Below are positions 34,156-43,222 of a stretch of 46,036 nt of DNA, piece after piece. The stretch covers positions 1 to 46,036 of the forward strand of contig CAZFWV010000017.1 in the NCBI GenBank assembly GCA_964522605.1, in the 5' to 3' direction. Numbering within the stretch: the stretch's first letter is position 1; the number at the start of each line of letters is the position of its first letter. The notes below the pieces were generated by a model. That model saw only the letters and a program-made list of their open reading frames with translations, searched no databases and was not told the origin of the DNA. This DNA is from CAVZLD01 sp964522605 (GTDB lineage: Bacteria > Planctomycetota > Planctomycetia > Pirellulales > Pirellulaceae). The translations under genes were made by a program, and so were the position numbers.

Positions 34156-35739
34156 ATGAACCGTACGTTTCTGCTTCCTTTCATTGCGCTGGCCGCGTTG
34201 GGGCTGACGATGGCCCCCACAGTTGCAACTGCCCAATCGAGTCAACCCAACATTCTTGTCATCTGGGGTGACGACATCGGACTCTGGAACATCAGCCATA
34301 ACAATCGAGGCATGATGGGGTATGAGACGCCGAACATTGATCGTATCGCACGCGAAGGTTTGTCGTTTAGCGACTATTACGGCCAGCAGAGTTGTACCGC
34401 AGGTCGGGCGGCCTTCCTGGGCGGCAATGTCCCGGTGCGTACCGGGATGACGAAGGTTGGATTGCCGGGTGCAAAAGAAGGCTGGCAGATGACCGACGTC
34501 ACAATCGCGACGGCTGTGAAGAGCCTCGGTTACGCAACCGGACAATTTGGCAAGAATCATCAAGGCGACCGAGATGAGCACCTGCCGACCATGCACGGCT
34601 TCGATGAATTCTTAGGCAACCTTTACCACCTGAACGCGGAGGAGGAACCGGAGAATCGCGATTACCCGCGAGATCTCGTGCTGCCCAGTGGCAAGACGTT
34701 CCTGCAACAGTACGGTCCGCGAGGCGTGTTGAAATGCAAGGCCGATGGCAAGGGTGGACAGACGATTGAGAACACGGGCCCGCTCACGAAAAAGCGGATG
34801 GAGACTATTGATGACGAAACGGTCGCCGCGGCCAAGGACTTCATCAAGCGGCAAAACGAAGCAGGAAAGCCCTTCTTCTGCTGGTGGAATGGTACGCGGA
34901 TGCACTTCCGCACCCATGTGAAGGAGGAGAATACGGGCATTTCGGGACCCAGCGGAAACGAATATCACGACGGGATGGTCGAACATGACGGACACGTCGG
35001 TCAATTGCTGGATCTGCTGGATGAGCTCAAGATCGCGGAAAACACGATCGTATTCTATTCCACCGACAACGGGCCGCACTTTAACACTTGGCCCGACGCT
35101 GCAACGACACCATTCCGCAGTGAGAAGAACTCCAACTGGGAAGGTGCCTATCGCGTGCCGGCATTCGTCCGATGGCCGGGTAAGTTCCCGGCGGGCGTTA
35201 CCCTGAACGGTGTCGTCTCACACGAAGATTGGCTGCCAACATTCGCTGCGGCCGCAGGCGATCCGAACATCAAGGACAAGTTGATGAAGGGAGTCGAACT
35301 GAACGGACGCAAGTATCGAAACTACATCGACGGCTACAACATGCTGGATTACTTTTCTGGGAAGGCGGAAGCTTCGCCGCGGAGAGAATTCATCTACGTG
35401 AATGATGATGGACAGATTGTTGCCATGCGTCTGGGTGATTGGAAGGCGGTCTTCCTGGAAAACCGTGGACAGGCATTCGGGGTCTGGCGCGAGCCCTTCA
35501 CCGAATTGCGCATCCCATTGCTCTTCAATCTACGGCGAGATCCGTTCGAGAAGGCCCAGCACAACTCGAACACCTACAACGACTGGTTCCTCGACCGGGC
35601 CTTCGTCCTCATCCCGATGCAGCAGCTGGCAGGCAAATTCCTCATGACCATGAAGGAGTACCCGCCAAGCCAGACGCCGGGTTCGTTTAATCTGGAGAAA
35701 ATCCAGAAGATGATTGAAGGTGCCGCTAGCGGGAAATAG
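34156..35739 (+). CDS. Secreted arylsulfatase
   Basis: A 527-residue sulfatase with a signal peptide ending near TVATAQ. The N-terminal metal site NILVIWGDDIG is followed by the sulfatase signature C80-T-A-G-R84 (C-x-A-x-R), whose Cys would be converted to formylglycine by an FGE-type enzyme. Further family marks are ATGQFGKNHQGD, NTIVFYSTDNGPH and FRSEKNSNWEGAYRVPAFVRWPG. GGAG lies 11 bases before the ATG, and a strong terminator follows at 35759. Planctomycetes carry many sulfatases for marine sulfated polysaccharides; the exact substrate cannot be read. It appears to be a single-gene unit. Confidence 0.93.
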   Translation: MNRTFLLPFIALAALGLTMAPTVATAQSSQPNILVIWGDDIGLWNISHNNRGMMGYETPNIDRIAREGLSFSDYYGQQSCTAGRAAFLGGNVPVRTGMTKVGLPGAKEGWQMTDVTIATAVKSLGYATGQFGKNHQGDRDEHLPTMHGFDEFLGNLYHLNAEEEPENRDYPRDLVLPSGKTFLQQYGPRGVLKCKADGKGGQTIENTGPLTKKRMETIDDETVAAAKDFIKRQNEAGKPFFCWWNGTRMHFRTHVKEENTGISGPSGNEYHDGMVEHDGHVGQLLDLLDELKIAENTIVFYSTDNGPHFNTWPDAATTPFRSEKNSNWEGAYRVPAFVRWPGKFPAGVTLNGVVSHEDWLPTFAAAAGDPNIKDKLMKGVELNGRKYRNYIDGYNMLDYFSGKAEASPRREFIYVNDDGQIVAMRLGDWKAVFLENRGQAFGVWREPFTELRIPLLFNLRRDPFEKAQHNSNTYNDWFLDRAFVLIPMQQLAGKFLMTMKEYPPSQTPGSFNLEKIQKMIEGAASGK

Positions 35740-35758
35740 CAACGGCCGAATTCGCAAA

Positions 35759-35797
35759 CGGGGCGCTGTTGATGTTCAGCAGCGCCCCGTTTTTTTT
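35759..35797 (+). terminator. Rho-independent terminator after the arylsulfatase gene
   Basis: CGGGGCGCTG and CAGCGCCCCG form a 10-bp GC-rich stem around an 11-base loop, followed by eight T residues, 19 bp after the stop codon. Confidence 0.95.
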
Positions 35798-35924
35798 CGC
35801 GACCGGAGTAAGAAACCCAGGATCGTCGCGGCGACAGTCGCGGCACGTATTTGAGCACTCGACGGAAGCTACAGGGAATCCGCAAAAGGTGCCATAATAG
35901 GAAACAGAAACCAACAACGTGCCG

Positions 35925-36086
35925 CTTAGAGATGACTCAAGAATAACTTCGTTGTTTTCCAGCGAGGGTGGAGGGTGGCTGGCGTCGAGCACAGCGAGAC
36001 GCCAAGTCACGCGACTGGGGGCTCGACGCTCGTTCCTCGCGTCTCGAACCCAGGCCCCCAAATGCCGCAGTTGTTCTTGAGTCATC
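35925..36086. repeat. MITE-like repeat family D, copy 1
   Basis: A 156-bp element (core 35931-36086) with about 22-bp terminal inverted repeats: left GATGACTCAAGAATAACTTC, right the reverse complement of GATGACTCAAGAACAACTGC. The GC-rich interior is itself palindromic. CTTAG precedes the left end, as in the other copies. This copy has about 7 extra bases near the left interior (GGTGGAGGGTGG). It occupies most of the gap before the peroxidase gene, whose ATG is at 36123. Confidence 0.85.
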
Positions 36087-36122
36087 ACTTCCAGGCGAAT
36101 TCAGAGGACGGGAAGGTGTCTT

Positions 36123-37175
36123 ATGTCGAAGAGAACATTTCAGGACTACTTGAGATACGTGGGGAGCGCCGGCGTTCTTGCTGTACTGCTAATAAGTCAT
36201 TCGACAGGTGACGATCAGGGTCTTCGGCAAGCGGCGATGACCCATTTCGCCGTGATCCCAGCCGATCAGTACGAGCGGAGTGCACCCGATGTGATGCTCG
36301 GACGCGCGCTGTTCTGGGACCAGCGGGTTTCCGCGGACGGAAAAACGGCTTGTGGATCTTGCCACCTGCCGGAGGATTATGGCGCGGACCGCCGTCGGTT
36401 CTCAATCGACGCGCGAGGGAAGCAGACCAAGCGCAATTCTCAAACGGTTTTGAATGCGACGCAGCAACCGAATCTGCGATGGACCGGAAATCGAAAATCC
36501 GCAGCCGAGCAAGCCGAGAGATCACTCGGCGGGTCCATGGGTTTCGCAACTTCTGAAGCCGCCGTCCAACGGCTTCAAGAACTAGGCTACGAGCCTGCGT
36601 TTCGCAAGGCATATCCGAATGACACAACTCCGGTATCTGCCGCCAACTACGGCCGCGCGATTGAGGCCTACGAAAAGACACTATCGACTCCGTCCGCCTT
36701 CGACAGGTTCCTGTCCGGTGATAACTCGGCCATGAGCGGTCCTCAGAAGCGCGGTCTGCAGATGTTCATGGAGACAGGCTGCACAACTTGCCATTCAGGT
36801 CCTTTACTGGGGGGCGGTACGCTCGAGATGTTCGGCGTCGTCAAAGACTATTGGACGGCAACGGGATCGGAGAACATCGACCTGGGGAGATTTGAAGATA
36901 CCAAACAGGATGATGACAAGTACGTGTTCCGGGTTTCGATGCTGCGCAATGTAGCACGGACCGGCCCGTATTTTCACGACGGTTCGGTGCGCGAGTTGCG
37001 GAAGGCTGTGCAGATCATGGCGGATGTCCAGCTCGGCAACTCCCTAACCGACGAACAGGCGGAGTCCATCGTCGAGTTTCTCAAGGCACTGACCGGTGAA
37101 GTGCCGGAGCATTTCTCGCCGCCGGAGTCACTCGATCAAGTGGGGACGAGCGAACCAGCAGCAACTAGACCATAA
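36123..37175 (+). CDS. Di-haem cytochrome c peroxidase / MauG family protein
   Basis: A 350-residue exported protein (N-terminal hydrophobic segment VGSAGVLAVLLISHSTG). Two haem-binding motifs are present: CGSCH near residue 77 (SADGKTACGSCHLPED) and CTTCH near residue 222 (METGCTTCHSGPLL). The family segments ALFWDQRVSADGKTACGSC, RNSQTVLNAT and RVSMLRNVARTGPYFHDGS identify the CCP/MauG superfamily. Such enzymes reduce peroxide or oxidise protein side chains in the periplasm. AAGG precedes the ATG, which lies 36 bp after a family D repeat. Confidence 0.92.
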   Translation: MSKRTFQDYLRYVGSAGVLAVLLISHSTGDDQGLRQAAMTHFAVIPADQYERSAPDVMLGRALFWDQRVSADGKTACGSCHLPEDYGADRRRFSIDARGKQTKRNSQTVLNATQQPNLRWTGNRKSAAEQAERSLGGSMGFATSEAAVQRLQELGYEPAFRKAYPNDTTPVSAANYGRAIEAYEKTLSTPSAFDRFLSGDNSAMSGPQKRGLQMFMETGCTTCHSGPLLGGGTLEMFGVVKDYWTATGSENIDLGRFEDTKQDDDKYVFRVSMLRNVARTGPYFHDGSVRELRKAVQIMADVQLGNSLTDEQAESIVEFLKALTGEVPEHFSPPESLDQVGTSEPAATRP

Positions 37176-37310
37176 AGTGTTCTGCAGACTCGACGATGTT
37201 TGGCGCAACCGTTGCGGCCTGGGTCGTCGGAAGGAAGGAACCACGGATCCCGCGGATGGAACGGACGAGCACTGATTAACCCCTTAGTCGCAAGAACAGG
37301 AATCGATCCG

Positions 37311-38711
37311 ATGCATCGACCCATCACACTCATCATAGGGACTTGTACTCTGCTGATTCTGACCACTGTGCCGGGAAGGGCTCAGCTTCAAGACACGGGT
37401 CCGCTGCGAATTCACCCAGAGAACCCGCGCTATTTTACGAATGACTCGGGGCGCGCGATCTTGTTGTGCGGATCGCACACCTGGAACAACCTTGTGGATA
37501 TGGGCCCCGCAGACCCGCCGCCCGAATTAGACTTCGATGCGCACCTACAGTGGATGGTCGATCGTCATCACAACTTCTGCCGACTCTGGACCTGGGAACT
37601 GCTGACCTGGGATACACGGGGCAATCGCGAAGAGCAAGCGGAAATCCACCGAGTCTTTCCGCACCCCTGGCGACGCACCGGGCCGGGACTGGCCCTCGAT
37701 GGCAAACCCAAATTCGATCTGCATCAGTACGACGATAAGTATTTCACGAGGCTCCGAAATCGTGTCCGAGCAGCAGGAGAACACGGTGTTTACGTCGCGG
37801 TGATGTTGTTTGAGGGATGGGGGATGCAATTCTCGCCGGATGCGTGGAAGAACCATCCATTTCACGCAGACAACAATATCAACGGCATCGACGGCGACTT
37901 GAACGGAGACGGAATGGGTTTGGAGGTGCACACGTCACGCAACGCGGACGTCACTCGCCTGCAGCAAGAATATGTGCGAAAAGTCATCGATACGGTCAAC
38001 GAGTTTGACAACGTGCTCTATGAAATCTCCAACGAGAATCACCCGCCCTCGACGCAGTGGCAATACGCACTGATTGACTTCATTAAGGAATATGAACAGA
38101 GCAAACCGAAACAGCATCCGGTCGGGATGACCTTCCAGTACAAGGGGGGCAGTAACGCAACATTGTTCGAAAGTCCGGCCGATTGGATTTCTCCCAATCC
38201 AGAGGGTGGTTATCGAGACAACCCGCCCGCGTCCGACGGCCGGAAGGTCATCATCACGGACACCGATCACCTGTGGGGCATTGGAGGGAACCCGACTTGG
38301 GTGTGGAAGAGTTTTTTGCGCGGGCTGAACCCGATCTTCATGGACCCCTACGACGGGCGCGTTCTGCGGAAGGGATTCGATCCCGAGTGGGCCGATCCAA
38401 TCCGAAAGGCAATGGGATCTGCCGTCGACTGGTCCCGCCGAGTCGACCTTGCCGAGCTGACACCCCGCACGGACCTGGCCTCATCCCAGTACTGTCTCGC
38501 CAATCCCGGGACCGAGTATCTCGTCTTCGTGCCAGCCGACAGCAACTCGGTAACTCTTACCGTGCCCCCGGGCCGGTATGAGTGGCTGTGGTTCAACACC
38601 GCCGATGGAACGGAAACAGCGAGCGAGACTCTAGATCATCGCGATAACCAGTGGAACGCGTCCTCGCCATTCACGACGGACGCGTTGCTCTTCATACGTC
38701 GCACTCCTTAG
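37311..38711 (+). CDS. Secreted glycoside-hydrolase-like (TIM-barrel, putative collagen-binding C-terminus) protein
   Basis: A 466-residue protein from the ATG at 37311 (AGGA 10 bases upstream); the frame upstream is a repeat remnant, not coding. The signal peptide ends near TVPGRAQ. The N-terminal segment (LRIHPENPRYFTNDSGRAIL) and later WMVDRHHNFCRLWTWE, YVAVMLFEGWG and LYEISNENHPP resemble clan GH-A-like TIM barrels. The N-E of SNENH (about residue 240) is a candidate acid/base pair. The last ~90 residues (STQY-type segment SSQYCLANPGTEYLVFVP, then VPPGRYEWLWFNTADG) match the putative collagen-binding-like beta-domain found after such barrels. Substrate unknown. The TAG stop lies 1 bp from a family D repeat and inside its CTTAG flank. 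Confidence 0.75.
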   Translation: MHRPITLIIGTCTLLILTTVPGRAQLQDTGPLRIHPENPRYFTNDSGRAILLCGSHTWNNLVDMGPADPPPELDFDAHLQWMVDRHHNFCRLWTWELLTWDTRGNREEQAEIHRVFPHPWRRTGPGLALDGKPKFDLHQYDDKYFTRLRNRVRAAGEHGVYVAVMLFEGWGMQFSPDAWKNHPFHADNNINGIDGDLNGDGMGLEVHTSRNADVTRLQQEYVRKVIDTVNEFDNVLYEISNENHPPSTQWQYALIDFIKEYEQSKPKQHPVGMTFQYKGGSNATLFESPADWISPNPEGGYRDNPPASDGRKVIITDTDHLWGIGGNPTWVWKSFLRGLNPIFMDPYDGRVLRKGFDPEWADPIRKAMGSAVDWSRRVDLAELTPRTDLASSQYCLANPGTEYLVFVPADSNSVTLTVPPGRYEWLWFNTADGTETASETLDHRDNQWNASSPFTTDALLFIRRTP

Positions 38712-38712
38712 C

Positions 38713-38861
<149 letters not shown>

Positions 38862-39103
38862 ACTCAGCCCCGGTTTCGACAAGCCGTCAGGATTACCGCA
38901 GATTCGAACGGCCAGGTTGAAAACGCATTCTTGGAAAGTCCAGGGTCCTTGATCGCCGTCTGGCGAGGATTCTTTGGGAATTGGCGTCCCAACGTGTTAC
39001 AATCGCTTTTGCTGGGCGCCTCCTGGGTTCCCGCGTTGGTTCCTATCGGACGGCGCTCCGATGCGATTCCGAAATCGCAACACGCGTCTTGAAGGGACCT
39101 GTC

Positions 39104-42100
39104 ATGAACTTGATCCAGAAGCCAGTCACCACAGGTTGTGCCGTTCTCTTGGCAGCTCTGGCCGTCGCTCCGGTGGTCGTCTTGGCCGACGACTGGTACT
39201 GGGTCAACGACGCGGGCGGCAGGTGGGACGACCAGTTTGGCGATCTTTCGAACTGGCGGACCGCAAGCGATGTCGCCGGAATGCCGGACGATGGCGACGC
39301 CGCCTTACTGGTTCTCCCCTATTCGTTTTCATTCTGTCAACCCGGCGGCGCGTGTATTACGCAACCGGTCGTAGTCCATTACCGCAGTGAGGAATTTGCG
39401 GATCTGCTGCGACTGGATCTTGAAAGCTATTACCTGCTCCTGCAGACCGACAGTCTGGGGACTCCGGCGAGCCATTTACGACTTTCCTCGGTGACGGAGG
39501 TCGTGGGAGGATCGACTCAGGAGTTCACACCGCCGCCTTCGTTTGTTTTGCCCCCCGATGGTCCGGGGATCTTCCCCGTCGGAAGACACATGCAGGAAGC
39601 CGGGCTCAACACGGTGCGCGAGATGTTAGTCGTGGGACTGACACAAGGCGTCGACCGCGAGGGAATCCCGAGCATCGAAGGAATCTATGAACTCAGTGGA
39701 ACCGGCCAACTGCATGTCGGCGAGCACGGCTTCGGCCTTGAGAAGATCGGCGCAGCGGGCGATGGGCGATTTGTGCAGTCGGGAGGTGAGCACGTCGTGG
39801 AGGGATCGCTCATTCTGGGAGAGCAGTCGGGTGGCACGGGTGAGTATGAACTGAGCGGCGGCAGCTTGGACGTGGGCGCGGTCGTAATCGTTGGATCGTC
39901 GGGTACCGCGCGCGTCGAACACTCGGACGGCACCTTCGAGACCTCGCAATTAATCCTCGGACAGCATACCCCGGGCAGCGGGTTGTACACGCTCACGGGC
40001 GATGGCGAACTGGTCGTCCGCTCCACAACCACGGTGGCGGCTGAAGGCAAGGGGAGCTTCGTGCAACAAGGCGGCGTCCATCGCGTGGCTAATCTGATGC
40101 TCAACGGATCAAGCGAAGAATTCGATAACGTCGCTTACCAATTACACGACGGCGAACTGACGGTCACGGGAACAACGACGATTGGGGCGACGGATTTCAC
40201 AAGCATCAAACAAACGGGTGGAACTCACCATGCGCGCCGTGTTGTCCTGGGCGATTCGGAGGATGCCACCGGTTATTATGAACTGGTCGAAGGCCACCTG
40301 ACGATCGACGAATCGCTGACGATCGGACAGGGAACATTTGAGCAGATAGCGGGCCAAGTACGACTCGATCCGTCCGGTGTCGACTATGCGACACTCAGCC
40401 TCGGAACGGGAGCGCGTAGTCGGTACTACCTTGAGGACGGTCTGCTCGACGTGGCGGGACGGGTGTACGTCGGTGTCCATGACACGGGCGATATCACCCA
40501 GTCCGGCGGCGAATTTGTGGTGAGACGCCCGACCGAAGGCCAACAGGGATATCTGTTCGTCGGCGAGACGGACTGGGGATGGTATACCCTGGAAGGCGGA
40601 ACGCTGGAAGCCGATCACGTAATCGTGGGACACCTCGGAGGATTCGGTTTCCTTGAGCAAAATCGTCAAGCGGGTGATTCGCGTGCCGCGATTGCCACGC
40701 TGGAGATCGCGAGTCGACCGGCATCCATTGGACATCCGGATTATCCGGGCCAGAACTCGGTTTATCTCCTGCGCGGGGGAACCGTGACAACCCAAGACGT
40801 GCGAATCGGCACCGGGGCAGCCGGCATCTTCCATCAGACGGGTGGCTCGGCAACAGTCACATCTCGGATTGCTGTTGGAGCGGGTGCGCGTGGCCAGTAC
40901 GAGCAGACGGGAGGCATCCACGTCGTGACGGGGGAACTCGTTCTTGCCACCACCGCCGACAGCTTCGGGCACTATGAACTGACGGACGCAACACTCGAGG
41001 TGACGGGCCTTGAAACCATCGGAGCCACGGGACGAGCGGAGTTTCATCACTCCGACACGCGGAGCGGCTATCAACACCGCGTCGAAGGTGAACTCATTCT
41101 GGGCGCAGCCAGTGGGTCGCGCGGAGATTATTTCCTTGCTGGAGACCCGACACGATTGACGGTCATCGGAACAGAGATGATCGGTCAACTTGGTGCCGGC
41201 ACCATCACGCAGAACGGCGGAACACACACGATCCAAGGCCAGCTTGTCCTGGGAGACCAGGAGGGCGGTGTGGGGGAGTACCTGCTGCAAAGCGGAGAGC
41301 TGATCGTTGAGGAACCGGATGGCACGGGCGGGTCCGTCCAGATCGCGCGGCGCGGTAACGGCTCGTTCCAGCAGTCCGATGGCACACACACGGTTGGCAC
41401 CCTGGAACTCGGCGCCGAGTATGGCGGCGATGGTCAGTATGTCTTGAATGATGGCCAGCTTCGAGCGGATTACGTGCGCATGGGGCGAGGTGCGATGTCG
41501 CATGGACGATTCGAGCAGACTGGCGGGAATCATACCGTATTCCTGCTGTCTGTCGGGGGTCGTGGAGCCGACGGACCACAATCCGCAGTGGGCGAATACA
41601 TCTTGTCAAATGGCAATCTCGAGTCGACTCGGGTCCAGATCGGGGACGGTGCCCTCGGTGAATTTGAACAATCGGGAGGCGTCCACACGGTTGCCGACCA
41701 ACTTGACATCGTCGGGGACGTTCCAACCGGCACGGGACATTACACGCTGTCCGGTGGAAGTCTCGAGGTGCGCGGCGATGAACGAGTTGGCGGCGTTTGG
41801 GATGGAGCGCGAGGCAATTTGTATCCGCCGTGGGCAACGTTTACGCAGGCGGTCAGCGGGACGATGCACCGAGTCGAGGACGTCTTGCACATCGGAGAAA
41901 CAGGGGAATACACCCTGGAGCACGGGGCACTGCTTACCAACCGCGTCGTGATCGCTGGAGGACAAGCCAGCGACATGCACAACAGCGGTCCGTCCGGGGG
42001 TTTTGTTCAGACTGGCGGTACTCACATCGTGGATACGCTGACGGTTCAAGCCGCGGCCGACTATTGGGGGCGTGGCGGCAATTATACTCTTTACGGCGGG

Positions 42101-42907
42101 ACTTTGATCGTAGAAGGCGATTTGAATGTTGAAGCGGGGTGGTCGCTGGAGAGCATGGCCAAGCTGACAATACGCGGCGGAAGCGCCCTGCGGATCTCGG
42201 ATGACACTCTGCACAACCACGGTCTGTGCACGATCGCCGGCGAAGGGGCAACGATTGAAGGCCACGTCGATAACCGTGGGCAATTCGAGATCCGCCAGGG
42301 GAGCGCAACATTCGACGGGTTATTTGAGCAATATGGAGAACTGTTCGTGGAGGCGGCCAACGTCCAGTTCCGTGATCTGAGAATTGGGCCGGAGGCAAAG
42401 CTCCAAGTAGCAAGCGGCGACACGGTCATCATCACGGGTAACCTCACCGGCACCGATCTCGGTGGCGTCTCTTGGGAAACGAACGGCGCCACGCTTGCAT
42501 TCCGCGAAACGGGGCGGCACACGCTCGCCGTAGCGGGAGAAGACCGTGGACCGACGAGTGATGCCGTTCACCAAAACTTTGCGTGGAATGCGCTGCAGAT
42601 CCCCGCTGGAGTGGAATTGGAACTGATCGACGGCAACCCGGACAACAACGGCAATGCGCTTTACGTCGGAGCCCTGTTGCTCGAAGCAGTCGTGGCCGAC
42701 CCTGGATTGCTCGATGCCCTGCCGCTGATCGGTGATGCCGTCGTGTACTACGATGCGACGTTACCCGAGAACGCCTACCTCGCCGGAGATGAATACGGCT
42801 TCGCAACCGGAAAGGGGGTGGTACGGCCTCTGGTTCCCGAACCCTCCGCCTCGGTCCTCTTGGTCCTGGCCGCGGTCTTTCTGCTCGGCGTGAGGCCGCG
42901 CTCGTAA
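39104..42907 (+). CDS. Very large repeat exoprotein with PEP-CTERM tail
   Basis: A 1267-residue protein starting at the ATG at 39104 (AAGGG 9 bases upstream), with a signal peptide ending near VVVLADD. After an N-terminal ~150-residue region, about 16 copies of a ~45-50-residue module follow. Each has the pattern G-x-F-x-Q-(S/T)-G-G-x-H-x-V, then a strand ending in LxLG and a YELSGG-type strand (for example GRFVQSGGEHVVEGSLILG and GEYELSGGSLDVGAV). This suggests a long parallel beta-helix similar to autotransporter or haemagglutinin passengers. A C-terminal PEP-CTERM signal (VPEPSASVLLVL, hydrophobic helix, RPRS) indicates exosortase-dependent anchoring. No enzyme domain is seen. Probable role: surface or matrix structure or adhesion. 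Confidence 0.9.
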   Translation: MNLIQKPVTTGCAVLLAALAVAPVVVLADDWYWVNDAGGRWDDQFGDLSNWRTASDVAGMPDDGDAALLVLPYSFSFCQPGGACITQPVVVHYRSEEFADLLRLDLESYYLLLQTDSLGTPASHLRLSSVTEVVGGSTQEFTPPPSFVLPPDGPGIFPVGRHMQEAGLNTVREMLVVGLTQGVDREGIPSIEGIYELSGTGQLHVGEHGFGLEKIGAAGDGRFVQSGGEHVVEGSLILGEQSGGTGEYELSGGSLDVGAVVIVGSSGTARVEHSDGTFETSQLILGQHTPGSGLYTLTGDGELVVRSTTTVAAEGKGSFVQQGGVHRVANLMLNGSSEEFDNVAYQLHDGELTVTGTTTIGATDFTSIKQTGGTHHARRVVLGDSEDATGYYELVEGHLTIDESLTIGQGTFEQIAGQVRLDPSGVDYATLSLGTGARSRYYLEDGLLDVAGRVYVGVHDTGDITQSGGEFVVRRPTEGQQGYLFVGETDWGWYTLEGGTLEADHVIVGHLGGFGFLEQNRQAGDSRAAIATLEIASRPASIGHPDYPGQNSVYLLRGGTVTTQDVRIGTGAAGIFHQTGGSATVTSRIAVGAGARGQYEQTGGIHVVTGELVLATTADSFGHYELTDATLEVTGLETIGATGRAEFHHSDTRSGYQHRVEGELILGAASGSRGDYFLAGDPTRLTVIGTEMIGQLGAGTITQNGGTHTIQGQLVLGDQEGGVGEYLLQSGELIVEEPDGTGGSVQIARRGNGSFQQSDGTHTVGTLELGAEYGGDGQYVLNDGQLRADYVRMGRGAMSHGRFEQTGGNHTVFLLSVGGRGADGPQSAVGEYILSNGNLESTRVQIGDGALGEFEQSGGVHTVADQLDIVGDVPTGTGHYTLSGGSLEVRGDERVGGVWDGARGNLYPPWATFTQAVSGTMHRVEDVLHIGETGEYTLEHGALLTNRVVIAGGQASDMHNSGPSGGFVQTGGTHIVDTLTVQAAADYWGRGGNYTLYGGTLIVEGDLNVEAGWSLESMAKLTIRGGSALRISDDTLHNHGLCTIAGEGATIEGHVDNRGQFEIRQGSATFDGLFEQYGELFVEAANVQFRDLRIGPEAKLQVASGDTVIITGNLTGTDLGGVSWETNGATLAFRETGRHTLAVAGEDRGPTSDAVHQNFAWNALQIPAGVELELIDGNPDNNGNALYVGALLLEAVVADPGLLDALPLIGDAVVYYDATLPENAYLAGDEYGFATGKGVVRPLVPEPSASVLLVLAAVFLLGVRPRS

Positions 42908-42960
42908 CGTTCGCTGGTCGCATCGGAAACCCATCGAAGGAACGGCTCAGAACCAACTTC

Positions 42961-43066
42961 CTCGTTTAACCCGCAGCCGTCAGGCGAGGTTTGTTTAACC
43001 GCGCGAGCATCGCCCCGCGGATAGCAGCGGATCTTCCGCGGCCCGCTGGGCACGCGGTTAAACGAG
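42961..43066 (+). repeat. Repeat family E, copy 1 (one of an inverted pair)
   Basis: A 106-bp element starting CTCGTTTAACCCGCAGCCG and ending GCGGTTAAACGAG, so its own ends form CTCGTTTAACC-type terminal inverted repeats. A closely similar copy in opposite orientation lies at 44746-44849, on the other side of the MATE gene; the homology extends a further ~20 bp outward (GCTCAGAAxCCA...CTTC). Confidence 0.85.
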
Positions 43067-43072
43067 AACACA

Positions 43073-43168
43073 TTTCAAAACCGTCATTTGGGAGGGCGAG
43101 GCTCCTGCCGAGCCTGGATTCGTCGCGTATTCGGCTCGGCCGGAGCCTCGCCCTCCCAGTTTTGAAAC
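43073..43168. repeat. Hairpin repeat family B, copy 2
   Basis: An inverted repeat with arms GGGAGGGCGAGGCTCC and GGAGCCTCGCCCTCCC, plus outer TTTCAAAAC/GTTTTGAAA arms, separated by a short spacer containing TTCGTCGCGTATTCGGCTCGG. It is the same family as 15401-15490. It follows family E copy 1 directly and precedes the 3' end of the MATE gene. Confidence 0.88.
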
Positions 43169-43222
43169 TGCTTCGAGAGGCCTAAGATGCCGAAGCTGTT
43201 TCTGGGGCACCCTAAGTTGTCG

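Noticed and set aside
40142..41581. A 479-codon minus-strand frame inside the large repeat exoprotein gene
   Set aside because: Composition is rich in Arg, His and Cys with no domain, and it is antisense to clear QSGG repeat modules with a signal peptide and PEP-CTERM tail.
43073..43168. The B-family inverted repeat as a terminator for the MATE gene
   Set aside because: The hairpin is strong, but no T-run follows on the minus strand and the same element occurs elsewhere in unrelated context, so I list it as a repeat.
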